DNA of 64,000 nt, from contig CAXTVM010000006.1 of NCBI GenBank assembly GCA_964247725.1, forward strand, positions 43,705-107,704. The letters are read 5' to 3'. The translations under genes were made by a program, and so were the position numbers. Position 1 is the first letter of the stretch. The number at the start of each line of letters is the position of its first letter. Under the pieces are notes generated by a model that had not been told where the DNA came from, searched no databases, and saw nothing but the letters and a program-made list of their open reading frames with translations. The DNA comes from Lichenicola sp964247725. GTDB lineage: Bacteria > Pseudomonadota > Alphaproteobacteria > Acetobacterales > Acetobacteraceae. This document shows positions 27,898 to 36,796 of this stretch, in pieces.

Positions 27898-28797
27898 CGC
27901 CGTCAGGTGCGCGCTATCGCCCCCGGTCACCTCGAACACCGACCCACTGACCACCCACGCCGCGTCGGAGGCCAGGAACACCACCATCGGCGCCACGTCT
28001 TCCGGCGCGATCCACGGCACGCCGAGCGGCGTCTTCTTCAGCTGCGCCTGCCGCGCCGTCCCTTCGTCCTTCGCCTCGTCGCCGGTGGGACCTTGGCCGC
28101 TGGCCTCGATCGCCGCCGCGTAGCGATCCTCGTGCCGGGTCAGCTTGGTGTCGATCAGCCCGGGGATCAACGCGTTGACGGTGATCTTGTGCGCGCCCAG
28201 CTCCAGCGCCACCGACTTCATCAACCCGATCAGCCCCCATTTCGACGCCGCGTAGGCTGAGCCGTTCTTGGTGCCCTGCTGTCCCTGCGTCGAGGAGGTG
28301 ATGATGATGCGCCCGCCGCCGCGCCGCACCAGCGCCGGCGCGAACGCCCGCAGCGCGTTCGCGGTGCCGGTCAGGTTGATGTCGATCTGGTCGTGCCAGT
28401 CGGGATCGTTCATCTCCAGCAGCGGCTTGAAGGCCTGGATGCCGGCGTTGGCGAACAGCACGTCGATGCCGCCGAAGCCGACCTCGATCGTCTCCACCGC
28501 CTGCCGCAGCAGCGCGATGTTGCGCTGGTCGAGCTGGATCGGCAGCCAGCGCGCGCCAGCCTGCTCCACCAGCCGCCCGGTCTCGGCCAGCTCGTCCGGC
28601 GTCGCCGGCTCGAAATCCACGATGGCGCTCACCGGCCCGTCGATGTCGATGCCGGCCACCGCGCTGGCGCCGGCCCGCGCCAGGGCCACCGCGGACGCAC
28701 GTCCGATGCCGCGCGCAGCCCCGGTGACGACGACGACCTTGCCGGCGAGGCTCATGCCGGGGACGGCCGCATCCGACCGCGCTGTGGTGGTGCCCAT
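27895..28797 (-). CDS. SDR family oxidoreductase, mycofactocin-coupled-like
   Basis: A 300-residue short-chain dehydrogenase. The NAD(P) motif is TGAARGIGRAS (about residues 25-35), followed by NAGI, the catalytic Ser in IIITSSTQGQ, and Y-x-x-x-K in SAYAASKWGLIG. It has the inserted segment ATPDELAETGRLVEQAGAR after the second strand, seen in mycofactocin-coupled carveol dehydrogenase-type SDRs that hold NAD(H) tightly. No mycofactocin genes are in this window, so the coupling is only by resemblance. ATG at 28797 is used; ATG upstream of SLAGKVVVVTG would also work. The stop codon abuts a repeat fragment and the IS5 element. Confidence 0.88.
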   Translation of the reverse strand: MGTTTARSDAAVPGMSLAGKVVVVTGAARGIGRASAVALARAGASAVAGIDIDGPVSAIVDFEPATPDELAETGRLVEQAGARWLPIQLDQRNIALLRQAVETIEVGFGGIDVLFANAGIQAFKPLLEMNDPDWHDQIDINLTGTANALRAFAPALVRRGGGRIIITSSTQGQQGTKNGSAYAASKWGLIGLMKSVALELGAHKITVNALIPGLIDTKLTRHEDRYAAAIEASGQGPTGDEAKDEGTARQAQLKKTPLGVPWIAPEDVAPMVVFLASDAAWVVSGSVFEVTGGDSAHLTA

Positions 28798-28948
28798 GGT
28801 CTGTTCCCGCCCTGTCTGCAGCCGCCTCAACGCGGCCGCTGCACCGGAGCGCCGCCCCCGCGCCGCTCTCCCGCACACGTGATGGCCGCCTTGGCGGGAC
28901 GCCCCGCACTCATCCATGATGCCTGCAGCCTGCTTCGGGGGACGCCGC

Positions 28949-30142
28949 ATGCCGTGTGTTGTCGGGCTGATGAGCGGCACCTCGCTGGACGGGGTCGATG
29001 CCGCCCTGATCGAGACCGATGGCGAGACGGTCGGCCGTCGCGGCCCTGCGTTGAGCATCGCCTACCCCTCGCCGCTGCGCCGGCGCCTGCGCGACCTGCT
29101 CGACCGCGCCGTGGGCCTGGATCCGGACGATGCCGCGAGCCTCCGGCCCGACGATGCCGAGCTCCGCGACGTCGAGCGCGCGCTGACCCTGGCCCACGTC
29201 GATGCGGTGCACGCCGTGATCGGCCGGGCCGGACGGGACGCCGACCTGATCGGCTTCCACGGCCAGACCATCCTGCACGCGCCGGAACGGCGCCTCACCT
29301 GGCAGATCGGTGACGCGGCGCTGCTGTCACGGCGCACCGGCCTTCCGGTGGTGCACGGTTTCCGCGGCGACGACGTCGCCGCCGGCGGCCAGGGCGCGCC
29401 GCTGGCGCCGCTCTACCACGCCGCCCTGCTGGGCCGGCAGGCGGGCCCGGTCGCGGTGCTCAACATCGGCGGCGTCGCCAACCTCACCTTGGTGGATGGC
29501 GACGGCGGCGTGCTGGCCTGCGACACCGGCCCCGGCAACGCGCTGCTTGACGACTGGGCGGAGCGTCATACCGGCATCCCCTGCGACCGCGACGGGCGGC
29601 TGGCGCTGGCCGGCCGGGTCGATCACGCGGTGCTGGAGACGCTGCTGGCCGATCCGTTCTTCCGCCGGCCGTCGCCCAAATCGCTCGACCGCCTGGGCTT
29701 CGCCGGGGCGCTGGCGGCGGTGTCGGATCTCGGTCCCGAGGACGGCGCCGCCACGCTGGCCGCCTTCACGGTCGAGGCGGTGCGGCGCACCCCCCTGCCG
29801 GATACGCCGCTCGCCTGGCACGTCTGTGGCGGTGGCCGCCACAACCCGGCGCTGATGGACGGGCTGCGGCGCGCCCTCGCCGTCCCGGTCGAGCCGGTCG
29901 ACCGGCTGGGCTGGGACGGCGACGCGCTGGAGGCCGAGTGCTTCGGGTTCCTGGCCGTGCGCAGCCTGCGCGGCCTCGCTCTGTCCTGCCCCACCACGAC
30001 CGGGGCGCCGCGGCCGCTTGGCGGCGGCCGCATCACCTGCAGCGCCCTGCCGACGATCCCGCGGGCGCTGGCCGATACGCTCCACACCGCACGCCGGCCG
30101 GGATCGCATCCGGCAGGCGGTGATACGGCACTCAGTCCCTGA
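28949..30142 (+). CDS. anmK: Anhydro-N-acetylmuramic acid kinase
   Basis: A 397-residue AnmK, which phosphorylates and opens 1,6-anhydroMurNAc to give MurNAc-6-phosphate during recycling of cell-wall fragments. Diagnostic motifs are GLMSGTSLDGVDAAL at the N-terminus (phosphate binding and catalytic Asp), IGFHGQTILHAP, VLNIGGVANLTLV, CDTGPGNALLDDW and HVCGGGRHNPALM. ATG at 28949 is preferred because GGGGG/GGGGA lies about 9 bases upstream and homologues start just before GLMSGTS; ATG at 28916 or 28919 would add 10-11 residues. The extended C-terminal tail (from about 350) is rich in Pro/Thr/Ala. The stop overlaps the next, leftward gene by 11 bases. Confidence 0.93.
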   Translation: MPCVVGLMSGTSLDGVDAALIETDGETVGRRGPALSIAYPSPLRRRLRDLLDRAVGLDPDDAASLRPDDAELRDVERALTLAHVDAVHAVIGRAGRDADLIGFHGQTILHAPERRLTWQIGDAALLSRRTGLPVVHGFRGDDVAAGGQGAPLAPLYHAALLGRQAGPVAVLNIGGVANLTLVDGDGGVLACDTGPGNALLDDWAERHTGIPCDRDGRLALAGRVDHAVLETLLADPFFRRPSPKSLDRLGFAGALAAVSDLGPEDGAATLAAFTVEAVRRTPLPDTPLAWHVCGGGRHNPALMDGLRRALAVPVEPVDRLGWDGDALEAECFGFLAVRSLRGLALSCPTTTGAPRPLGGGRITCSALPTIPRALADTLHTARRPGSHPAGGDTALSP

Positions 30143-30770
30143 AGCACCCGTCCGCCCGACTTTCCCCATCGTAGTCCGCTGGTAGGAGCACGGCCAGCAT
30201 CTGCGACAGCGCCAGGTCGGCGTTGCGACAGCGCTTGGACGAGCGGTCGCTCGACACCAGCCTGAGCTCGAACGGCGGGTCGCCAGGCCCGCCGTCGGTG
30301 GCCTCCAGCCGGCAGACGAGCAGCGTCGCGGTCGCGTGGTTTGCCGGCAAGCCGCTCGGCGCGTCGTCCGGCAGCACCTCGAGCAGCGGGCTCGCCGGCT
30401 GCCTGTCCACCAGTCCGCGCGCGAAGCGTGGCCTGCCCAGCACGCGCTCGCCGTCGAACGGCTCATCGCTGATCGTGTCCCGCAGCATCCTTGTTCGGGC
30501 GTCGACGAGCGTCACGGTGCCGGCGCCATGCCCTTCCGCCACCGAGCTCAGGACCAGCCAGTCATGGTAGCTGTGGGCGTTGCCGTTCGCACTCCACGCC
30601 TGGACGACCATCGCGTCGGAGCCGTCGGGCAGGAACGACCGGAGCTGGTTCGCGCCGTCATGCAGCACCAGCAGCACCAGCGGCTGGAGGCGCGTAACCT
30701 GGTGGGGCGGATCGGCCGCCGCGGGGGCGGCGATCCCCATCGACGCCAGGAGCATGACGATCCGGTTCAT
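30132..30770 (-). CDS. Secreted protein of unknown function, paired with an alpha/beta hydrolase
   Basis: A 212-residue protein with a signal peptide (MNRIVMLLASMGIAAPAAA, cleavage near residue 20). The mature part shows alternating beta-strand-like segments (LQPLVLLVLHDGANQLRSF, WLVLSSVAEGHGAGTVTLVD) and Cys near 174, 193 and 210. I do not recognise a family. Its ATG overlaps the stop of the upstream hydrolase gene as ATGA, so the two are translationally coupled. The 3' end overlaps anmK by 11 bases, convergently. Confidence 0.7.
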   Translation of the reverse strand: MNRIVMLLASMGIAAPAAADPPHQVTRLQPLVLLVLHDGANQLRSFLPDGSDAMVVQAWSANGNAHSYHDWLVLSSVAEGHGAGTVTLVDARTRMLRDTISDEPFDGERVLGRPRFARGLVDRQPASPLLEVLPDDAPSGLPANHATATLLVCRLEATDGGPGDPPFELRLVSSDRSSKRCRNADLALSQMLAVLLPADYDGESRADGCFRD

Positions 30771-31690
30771 CGGACCTCCGTCGTCGGGACCGGCCCGGAG
30801 GACGGGATGCCTCGGGCCTCCAGGTAGCGGGTCACCGGCGGTCCCCAGATCGCGGGCCTGCCGTCGCCCAGGAACAGGCGGTGCCCCTCGTCGTCGTAGG
30901 AGGCGGGCTGGACCAGCGTCGCCTGGCCGCCCGCCCTGGTGAACGCGGCGTGCACGGCCTCTGCGATCTCGGGGCGGAAGAAGATGTCGTTGCGCGCGTA
31001 GATCCAGAGCATGGGGCTGCGCGAGGTGCCGCCGAACACGCCGGCCGCCTCGGCCAGACGCTCGGGACGGCAGTTGCTGTCGGGCATGTCGTCGCGGTGG
31101 CCGCAGCGCGCGCCGGCGAAGACGACGAGGGCGGCGACCTTCGGATGCGGCAGCGAGGCATACGCGATCGTGCCCCAGCCGCCGGCGGACTGGCCGACGA
31201 CGATGGCGCCGTCCGGGCGAGCGAACGGCAGCGCGATCGCGTAATCGACGATGGCGCCGATGTCGCGCGCCGTCTCCAGCCCGGCATGGACGTAGTCGGG
31301 ATCGCGGCACGAGCCGTAGGTCTCCGCCCAATTGCCGCCGGTCTCGCCGTAGCCCCGGCGCAGCGCGTAGACCACGATGTCGCGGCGACGCGGGAACCAT
31401 TGCGAGGCCTCGCTGTCGCAGTCCTCGAGCTGCATGCGGGGGCGGGCGTCGGCACGTGCCGGGGAGCCGTGATTGATGACCACGACCCGGGCCGGCGCAT
31501 CGCCCGGCGGGCGGCAGACCCTGGTCGAGAGGGTCACGCGGCTGCCGTCATCGTCGCGCATGGGGATCTCCCGCAGCTGGTCCCGCGCGGCGTCGTCCGC
31601 ACGCGGCGCCGAGCAGGCCGCCAGCAGCCAGGGCAGCAGGCCGAGCGACGCGGGCGCGGAACCGGGCCTGCAAGACGCAAGGCGACGCAT
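30767..31690 (-). CDS. Lipoprotein alpha/beta hydrolase (dienelactone hydrolase-like)
   Basis: A 307-residue exported hydrolase. The N-terminus is a lipoprotein signal with lipobox LLAACSA, placing it at the outer face of the inner membrane or on the outer membrane. The catalytic triad is Ser in VVGQSAGGWG (G-x-S-x-G), Asp in WIYARNDIFF and His in DDEGHRLFLG. A Cys pair (EDCDSEAS and YGSCRDPDY) could form a disulfide. Substrate unknown. ATG at 31690 starts the signal peptide. The stop overlaps the next gene's start (ATGA). It is divergent from the channel gene at 31813. Confidence 0.85.
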   Translation of the reverse strand: MRRLASCRPGSAPASLGLLPWLLAACSAPRADDAARDQLREIPMRDDDGSRVTLSTRVCRPPGDAPARVVVINHGSPARADARPRMQLEDCDSEASQWFPRRRDIVVYALRRGYGETGGNWAETYGSCRDPDYVHAGLETARDIGAIVDYAIALPFARPDGAIVVGQSAGGWGTIAYASLPHPKVAALVVFAGARCGHRDDMPDSNCRPERLAEAAGVFGGTSRSPMLWIYARNDIFFRPEIAEAVHAAFTRAGGQATLVQPASYDDEGHRLFLGDGRPAIWGPPVTRYLEARGIPSSGPVPTTEVR

Positions 31691-31812
31691 GCGATCCCCC
31701 GTTCGATCGGATGCGGGATCGTCGTCGATCCTCCGCATCGTCGCAACGCGGACCGCCGACGCCTCCCGGCGGGTCAAGGGCAACTCCGCGTTCCGGCCCG
31801 CATTCGCCCCGC

Positions 31813-32997
31813 ATGATGAAGCTGCTGCTGGCGCTGCTGGCGCTGATCCTGATCGCGATCGTGCTGCAGGATGCATTCGAGGTGATGCTGCTGCCGCGCC
31901 GCGTGGCACGCCGGCTGCGTGCCGCGCGGCTGTACTTCCGCAGCGTCTGGCGGGTCTGGACCTGGGTCGCAGGGGCGTTCCGGAATGGCGCTCGACGCGA
32001 GCACGTGCTCAGCGTGTTCGGGCCGCTGTCCATGGTGGTGCTGTTCTCGCTCTGGGCGCTGGGACTGATCGCCGGCTTCGGCATCCTGGAATGGGCCTGC
32101 CAGTCCGGTCCGGCCGAGCATTCGCCGCTGATCGACCAGATCTACATGAGCGGCGTCACCTTCTTCACGCTCGGCTACGGCGACATCGTGCCGCACTCGC
32201 ACCTGACGCGCGGGCTGTCGGTGCTGGAGGCCGGGCTCGGGCTCGGCTTCCTGGCGCTGGTGATCGGCTATCTGCCGGTGCTCTACCAGCTGTTCTCGCG
32301 CCGCGAGGCGCACGTGATCCAGCTCGACGTCCGCGCCGGCACGCCGCCCTGCGCCTGCACCCTGCTCAGCCGCCACAGCGAGCCCGGGGGCCTCGCCAAG
32401 CTCGACGACCTGCTGCGCGAGTGGGAGGTATGGGGCTCCGAGTTGCTGGAGAGCCATCTCAGCTACCCGATGCTGGTCTATTACCGCTCGCAGCACGACA
32501 GCCAGTCATGGCTGGCGGCGCTGGCGGCGGTGATCGACACCTGCGCTGTGATCCTTGTCGGGATCGAGGGCACGCAGCCGCTGCAGGCGCGCATGACCTT
32601 CACCATGGGCCGCATGGTGGTGGTCGAGATGGCCCGCTCGTTCGCCGTCAGCCCGTCGCGCTACGACGGCGGCGACCGCCTCGGCGACGCCGACTACCGG
32701 CGCCTCACCGAGACGATGGCCGAATACGGACTGTGCTGGAAGAACGCCGACGCGCAGCCGACCCTGGCCGCGCTCCGCGCCACCTACGAGCCGCTGCTCG
32801 ACGCGCTGGCCGCCCGGCTGCTGCTGCGGCTGCCGCCCTGGATGGCGGACGGCGAGATCGCCGACAACTGGCAGATCGGCCATCGCGGCCTGATCGCCGC
32901 CCGCCTGGTCGAGCAGCTCGCGGTGCCGATCGGGCCGCAGGAGGTCGCCCCATCCGGCCGCCTGTGGCGCCGCCTGCGCGCCCGGCTCGATCCGTGA
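31813..32997 (+). CDS. Two-helix potassium channel-like (Ion_trans_2) protein
   Basis: A 394-residue protein with an N-terminal membrane anchor (residues 1-20), a helix at about 68-95, and the pore-loop signature SGVTFFTLGYGDIVPHSHLT (TLGYGD selectivity filter, about 118-123). A final helix follows at about 128-150. The 240-residue cytoplasmic C-terminal part is largely helical (LAKLDDLLREWEVWGSELLE) and is not a recognisable RCK domain. It would form a K+-selective or related cation channel in the inner membrane. ATG 31813 and ATG 31816 are both possible starts. Confidence 0.85.
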   Translation: MMKLLLALLALILIAIVLQDAFEVMLLPRRVARRLRAARLYFRSVWRVWTWVAGAFRNGARREHVLSVFGPLSMVVLFSLWALGLIAGFGILEWACQSGPAEHSPLIDQIYMSGVTFFTLGYGDIVPHSHLTRGLSVLEAGLGLGFLALVIGYLPVLYQLFSRREAHVIQLDVRAGTPPCACTLLSRHSEPGGLAKLDDLLREWEVWGSELLESHLSYPMLVYYRSQHDSQSWLAALAAVIDTCAVILVGIEGTQPLQARMTFTMGRMVVVEMARSFAVSPSRYDGGDRLGDADYRRLTETMAEYGLCWKNADAQPTLAALRATYEPLLDALAARLLLRLPPWMADGEIADNWQIGHRGLIAARLVEQLAVPIGPQEVAPSGRLWRRLRARLDP

Positions 32998-33016
32998 GCG
33001 ACGTCGCCCGGCCCGC

Positions 33017-34072
33017 TCAGCCCTGCCCCCAGCCCTGGCCCCTCATCTGGCACAGCAGCGCCAGGCCGCGAGGTGCCGCCCTGGAGGCCGGCTCGCGCGT
33101 CCGCCGCATCGCCGCGACGCGCCGGGCGAACAGCGCACAAGCCGTCGCGTAGAGGCGGCGGTCGATCGGCGTCAGCAGATCGAGCAGCAGGTCGAGCCGC
33201 GGCGTCATGACCACCGGCGGGACCGGCGTCAGGTCCGGACAGTCGCGGACCATCACCTCGAGCACCTGGCGCGGCGCCACCGGCTCCATCCGCAGGCCGA
33301 GTGCCTGGTTCAGCAGCAGGCGGCTCTGCTCGAAATGCTCGGTCAGGCCGAATCCGGTCATGCCCTCGAGCGCAGAGACCGCATCCGCCAGGACGCGTTC
33401 GGGATCGGTCAGGATCGGGTCGTCCGGTTCCAGCGCATGCACGGCGCGGGTGCGGGTGAGCTGGCCCGTCATCGCGTCCCGGATGCTCGGATGCTGCAGC
33501 ACCCGCGGATGGCCGAAGAACTCCTCTGCGGTACTGTCGCGCGCGATCCGGAGCAGGTCGTAGAGATCGCGATCGGGATGCGGCCGATGCGCCTTCCAGA
33601 ACGAGAACAGCGACACCAGCCGGCTCTTCGGCTCGCGCAGCATGGTGACCACCCGCAGGTCGCCGGGAATGGAGCGGCACCGGGTCAGGTCGAAATGGCC
33701 GGAGAACAGCTCGTAGTCGGCCAGCTCGTTGATGGTCCAGTCGCCGATGGTGTCGTTGCGCTCGGGGCAGACCCGATCGGCGGCGACCTGGCTACACAGC
33801 ATCTCGTGCAGCGTCGTACCGCCGCACTTCTCGATGTGCACGAACACCAGCCGCCGGCGGCTGAGCTCGGATCGGCTGGTATGCCGGTAGCGGTCGGCGC
33901 TGAGCCGGCGGTTCCGGAACTCGGTCGACATCAGCAGCTCGCGCTGGAAATCGCCCAGGCTGTCCGCGCCGTCCGCCGCGTAGCGGGTGCGAAAGGCTGC
34001 GATCTCCGGGCCGCTCGGCATCCTGCCCAGAAGCCACATGTAGCCGGTCACGACATCGGTTTCGCTGATCAC
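33017..34072 (-). CDS. Sulfotransferase family protein with DUF4214-like N-terminus
   Basis: A 351-residue protein. Residues about 1-60 resemble DUF4214 (GYMWLLGRMPSGPEIAAFR and QRELLMSTEFRNR), often found on glycan-modifying enzymes. From about 74 it is a PAPS-dependent sulfotransferase: VFVHIEKCGGTTLHEML is the 5'-phosphosulfate loop and TMLREPKSRLVSLFSFW the 3'-phosphate binding motif, as in heparan sulfate 2-O/6-O-type enzymes. It would put sulfate on a glycan in the cytoplasm; the 36-50 kb exopolysaccharide block is a possible substrate source. GTG at 34072 is the start. Convergent with the channel gene. Confidence 0.87.
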   Translation of the reverse strand: MISETDVVTGYMWLLGRMPSGPEIAAFRTRYAADGADSLGDFQRELLMSTEFRNRRLSADRYRHTSRSELSRRRLVFVHIEKCGGTTLHEMLCSQVAADRVCPERNDTIGDWTINELADYELFSGHFDLTRCRSIPGDLRVVTMLREPKSRLVSLFSFWKAHRPHPDRDLYDLLRIARDSTAEEFFGHPRVLQHPSIRDAMTGQLTRTRAVHALEPDDPILTDPERVLADAVSALEGMTGFGLTEHFEQSRLLLNQALGLRMEPVAPRQVLEVMVRDCPDLTPVPPVVMTPRLDLLLDLLTPIDRRLYATACALFARRVAAMRRTREPASRAAPRGLALLCQMRGQGWGQG

Positions 34073-34399
34073 AAGCCAATCCTGGTGCGAGACGCGATCG
34101 AGGCTGCGGTGTTACCAGAAGCACTGTTACAGCTTGATGACGGACGTTGTGCATCGCGGCATCGTCAAGGTCAGCGCGCCGATCCGGCAATGGCGACCGT
34201 TGCGTCGATGCCCGGCACGTGCAGGACGGTCGGATCTGGCGGCAGTCGCTACACGGGAACAGCTCCGGCCGCTCGAGCCGAACGCCTATCCCTGACCAGC
34301 ATCTGACCGAGGCGCCGTACCCCACCGGCCGCTCTCGATCCTGAGCATTCCGCGCCTCCGGGCCCGTGAATCATCACGGTCTATGGGGTCTTCAAGACG
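34073..34399. other. Intergenic, nothing recognised
   Basis: Between the sulfotransferase start and the decayed larB. Only short open frames without start or family signal. The sulfotransferase promoter should lie here, but no convincing boxes were seen. Confidence 0.4.
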
Positions 34400-34984
34400 C
34401 TCCGATGAGCCAATGCCGGTTGTGGTTGGTGCCGTCGAAATGCTCGGTGGTCTTGTCGAGCTCGGTGCGCCCAATCATCGCCACCGCGGCGCCGCGCGCT
34501 GCTTCGGCGTCGGCGGCAGTCCGGCCACTACCGACGGCAGCGCCGCATTCATACCAGCAATCAAGATTACGATCCGGTACGCTCGCAGCTCATCGACCCG
34601 CCGCAGCAGACGCTACAGCCCGGCGACCCCGACATCGGCAATCTGGGCGGCGCGGTTGCCGGAGAGCGCAGCGTGCGCGACGCCTCGCGGGCCACCGGCA
34701 GGTCCGAGGTGTCCGCGGTCACCACCGCCACCGGGACATCAGACGCAAAGGCGCCGGCTCGTCCTGCTAGGCGGTGCGCGACACCGGCTTGTAGTCGAGG
34801 CTCGACCTCACCCCATCCGGCAGCGCCTGGTAGCGCGCCGCATCGAGCCGGGTCAGCAGCATCGCTTGCCCGCGGCCGCGTCGAGGATGGCGGCGAGCTG
34901 CGCCACCGAGTTTCCGGCGCAGCAGACCGCGTCGCTGACGCCGATTCGGGACACGCGCCCGTGGTGGAGCAGGAACTCGCTCAC
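34400..34984 (-). pseudogene. larB: Nickel-pincer cofactor carboxylase LarB, decayed
   Basis: Leftward pieces in several frames spell out a LarB. The N-terminal part starts at GTG 34984, overlapping the larE stop as GTGA, and ends LAAILDAAAGKR. A shift leads to LLTRLDAARYQALPDG and LDYKPVSRTA then a stop. Another frame has VAVVTADTSDLPVAREASRT, the AIR-carboxylase-like core. Then comes IADVGVAGL, stop, RLLRRVDELRAYRIVILIAG and MNAALPSVVAGL. The C-terminal catalytic part (GYGASFGG-type loop) is missing. LarB converts nicotinic acid adenine dinucleotide to its dicarboxylate in making the cofactor of lactate racemase. Confidence 0.8.
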
Positions 34985-35803
34985 GCCCCCGTTTCCCCGG
35001 GGCGCATCCCCAGCCGCAGGAACGCGCTGCTAGTGCGGTAGGACGCGAACCGGAGCGGTCGCGCCGACTCGCTCGCCGCCGCCGCCAGGCCGGCGATGGT
35101 CCGGCACAGCAGCGCCTTGATGCCGGGATCGAGTCCCTCCCAGCGCCGCCTCGTCAAGTTCAACCACCAGCCGCTCGCAGCGCACCCGCCAGCGTACGGT
35201 CGGCGGTGACAGCCGTTCCGCCAGCAGCCGCTCCACCGCATGCATCAGCCCCAGCCCGCTCGGCTCGATTGCGAGCCCGGTTTCGATCCGGCCGGACAGG
35301 CACGGCGCCGACGGCAGGTCCGCCAGCCTGACCGGCGGTGCGATCCGCCGCGGGGTCGGCTTGGAGATCCCGCCTCGACGAACGGATGCCGCACGCCGTG
35401 CTCGGCCGCTGCCCGCAGCCCAGGCCGGTAGTCGCCGAGAGCGTCGGTGCTGGTGCCGGACAGCACCAGCGTGCCGGTACCGCGCAGCCGCTCGGCGATG
35501 GTGCCGTAGAGCTTCGTCTTGCAGTGGAAGCAGCGGTCGACCGGGTTGGCGCGGTAGCGCGCGTCGGCGAACTCGCCGGTGTCGAACACCACCAGCTTGG
35601 CGCCGAGATCGGCTGCCAGCGCCCACGACCTTGCCGTCGCTTCGGGCGGCACCGCCGGCGAGGTCGCGTGATGCGGCGTCACCCGGTCGCAGCCGCGCGG
35701 CGGCCGCCGCCAGCGTCAGGCTCTCGATGCCGCCGCTGACCACCACCGCGAAGTGTCGCGACGGCAGGCCGCGCAGCACCGCCTGCACGCGCGTCAGCGC
35801 CAT
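34981..35803 (-). pseudogene. larE: Nickel-pincer cofactor sulfur transferase LarE, frameshifted
   Basis: The frame starts at ATG 35803 (ALTRVQAVLRGLP) with the PP-loop ATP site FAVVVSGGIESLTLAAAA. It then shifts to LVVFDTGEFADARYRANPVD followed by RCFHCKTKLYGTI (conserved Cys and His pair region), VLSGTSTDALGDYRPGL and HGVRHPFVEAG. It shifts back to LADLPSAPCLSGRIETGLAI and VERLLAERLSPPTVRWRVR, and shifts again to the C-terminal TSSAFLRLGMRPGETGA ending at 34981. At least three frameshifts mean no functional protein. LarE donates sulfur to the pincer cofactor. The order larC-larE-larB with overlapping ends preserves the ancestral operon. Confidence 0.85.
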
Positions 35804-36250
35804 CTCCGCCTCGGCCACGGCTCCCGCTCCAGTGCCGCCGTCTCGCCGCGTCGCCGCAGCCGCATCCGCCCGGCGTGGCCATCTGGCGTCAGAAGGTGAT
35901 CCGCCTCCGCCTTGGCCGTGTCCCCTTCCGGCCGCCGCACCAGCTTCACGTCGACCGGCACGCCGTCGATCTCGGTGTGGGCCATCCGTCGCGGCAGCGC
36001 CCGGCCCTGCATCCGGTGCATCCGCAGCCCGATCGTGGTGGTTTCCCGGAAGCACGCCGCCACCGCCTCCGCCAGCCGGTCCGGCGCCACCGGCACCCGC
36101 ACGTGCACCGCGATCCGTCCCTTCCTGGCGAACGCCATCATCTGCACGACGTCGTGCATCCCGGCCTCCGCCCGCATCCGATCGAGCCCAGCCGCGAGGT
36201 CTTCGTCGGACTGGTCGTCGACTTCGAACGAGATCACCTTGGAGGCAAGG
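35794..36250 (-). pseudogene. larC: Nickel-pincer cofactor nickel insertase LarC, C-terminal fragment
   Basis: The surviving part reads ISFEVDDQSDEDLAAGLDRM, HDVVQMMAFARKGRIAVHV, CFRETTTIGLRMHRMQGR and VDVKLVRRPEGDTAKAEAD, the C-terminal half of LarC (DUF111). The N-terminal half is gone: upstream of about 36250 the sequence changes to a rightward aldo/keto reductase fragment. LarC loads nickel into the pincer cofactor. The end overlaps the larE start. Confidence 0.8.
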
Positions 36251-36256
36251 CAGGCC

Positions 36257-36796
36257 GAAGATCCGCTACATCGGCTTCACCGGCCATAAGAACCCGCGCA
36301 TCCACCTGCGGATGCCGGCGGTGGCGGCCGAGTAGGGCTTCCATTTCGATGCCGTCCAGATGCCGCTGAACGTGATGGACGCGCACTTCCGCAGCTTCGC
36401 GCACCTGGTGCTGCCCTACCTAGTCACCCACGGCATCGCGGCACTCGGCATGAAGAGCTTCGGCGACAGCGTCCTACCAAGAGCGAGGCGCCGATCGCGC
36501 CGCCGAAATACCTGCACTACGCCCTCAACCTGCCGACCTCGGTGGTCATTGCCGGCATCGAGAACCAACACGACCTCGACCAAGCGTTCGAGGCGAGGCG
36601 AACCTTCGCGCCGATGTCGAGGAACGTGGTGGTGGCCCTCCTCAAGCGCAGCCGGTCCCATGCCCTTGAAGGCCGCTACGAGCTGTTCAAGACCGGCACT
36701 ACCTTCGACGGCACCGCGAGGAACGCCGACTGGCTCGGCGACGAGGTCGATGGCGTCAAGGCCCTCGCCCCGGTCATGGAGCAGCGAGCTCCATGA
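36257..36796 (+). pseudogene. Aldo/keto reductase, C-terminal fragment with stop and frameshift
   Basis: Rightward pieces of an AKR-superfamily oxidoreductase: RYIGFTGHKNPRIHLRMPAV, an in-frame TAG (36333-36335), then FHFDAVQMPLNVMDAHFRSF and HGIAALGMKSFGDSVLP. After a shift come YLHYALNLPTSVVIAGIENQ and HALEGRYELFKTGTTFDGTA, ending at 36796. The catalytic N-terminal part is absent, replaced by larC sequence. Its 3' end overlaps the leftward glycosyltransferase gene. Confidence 0.8.

Noticed and set aside
34400..34480. Leftward peptide at the end of the larB remnant (LDKTTEHFDGTNHNRHWL) as a separate small gene
   Set aside because: No start codon context and it lies in the frame debris of larB.
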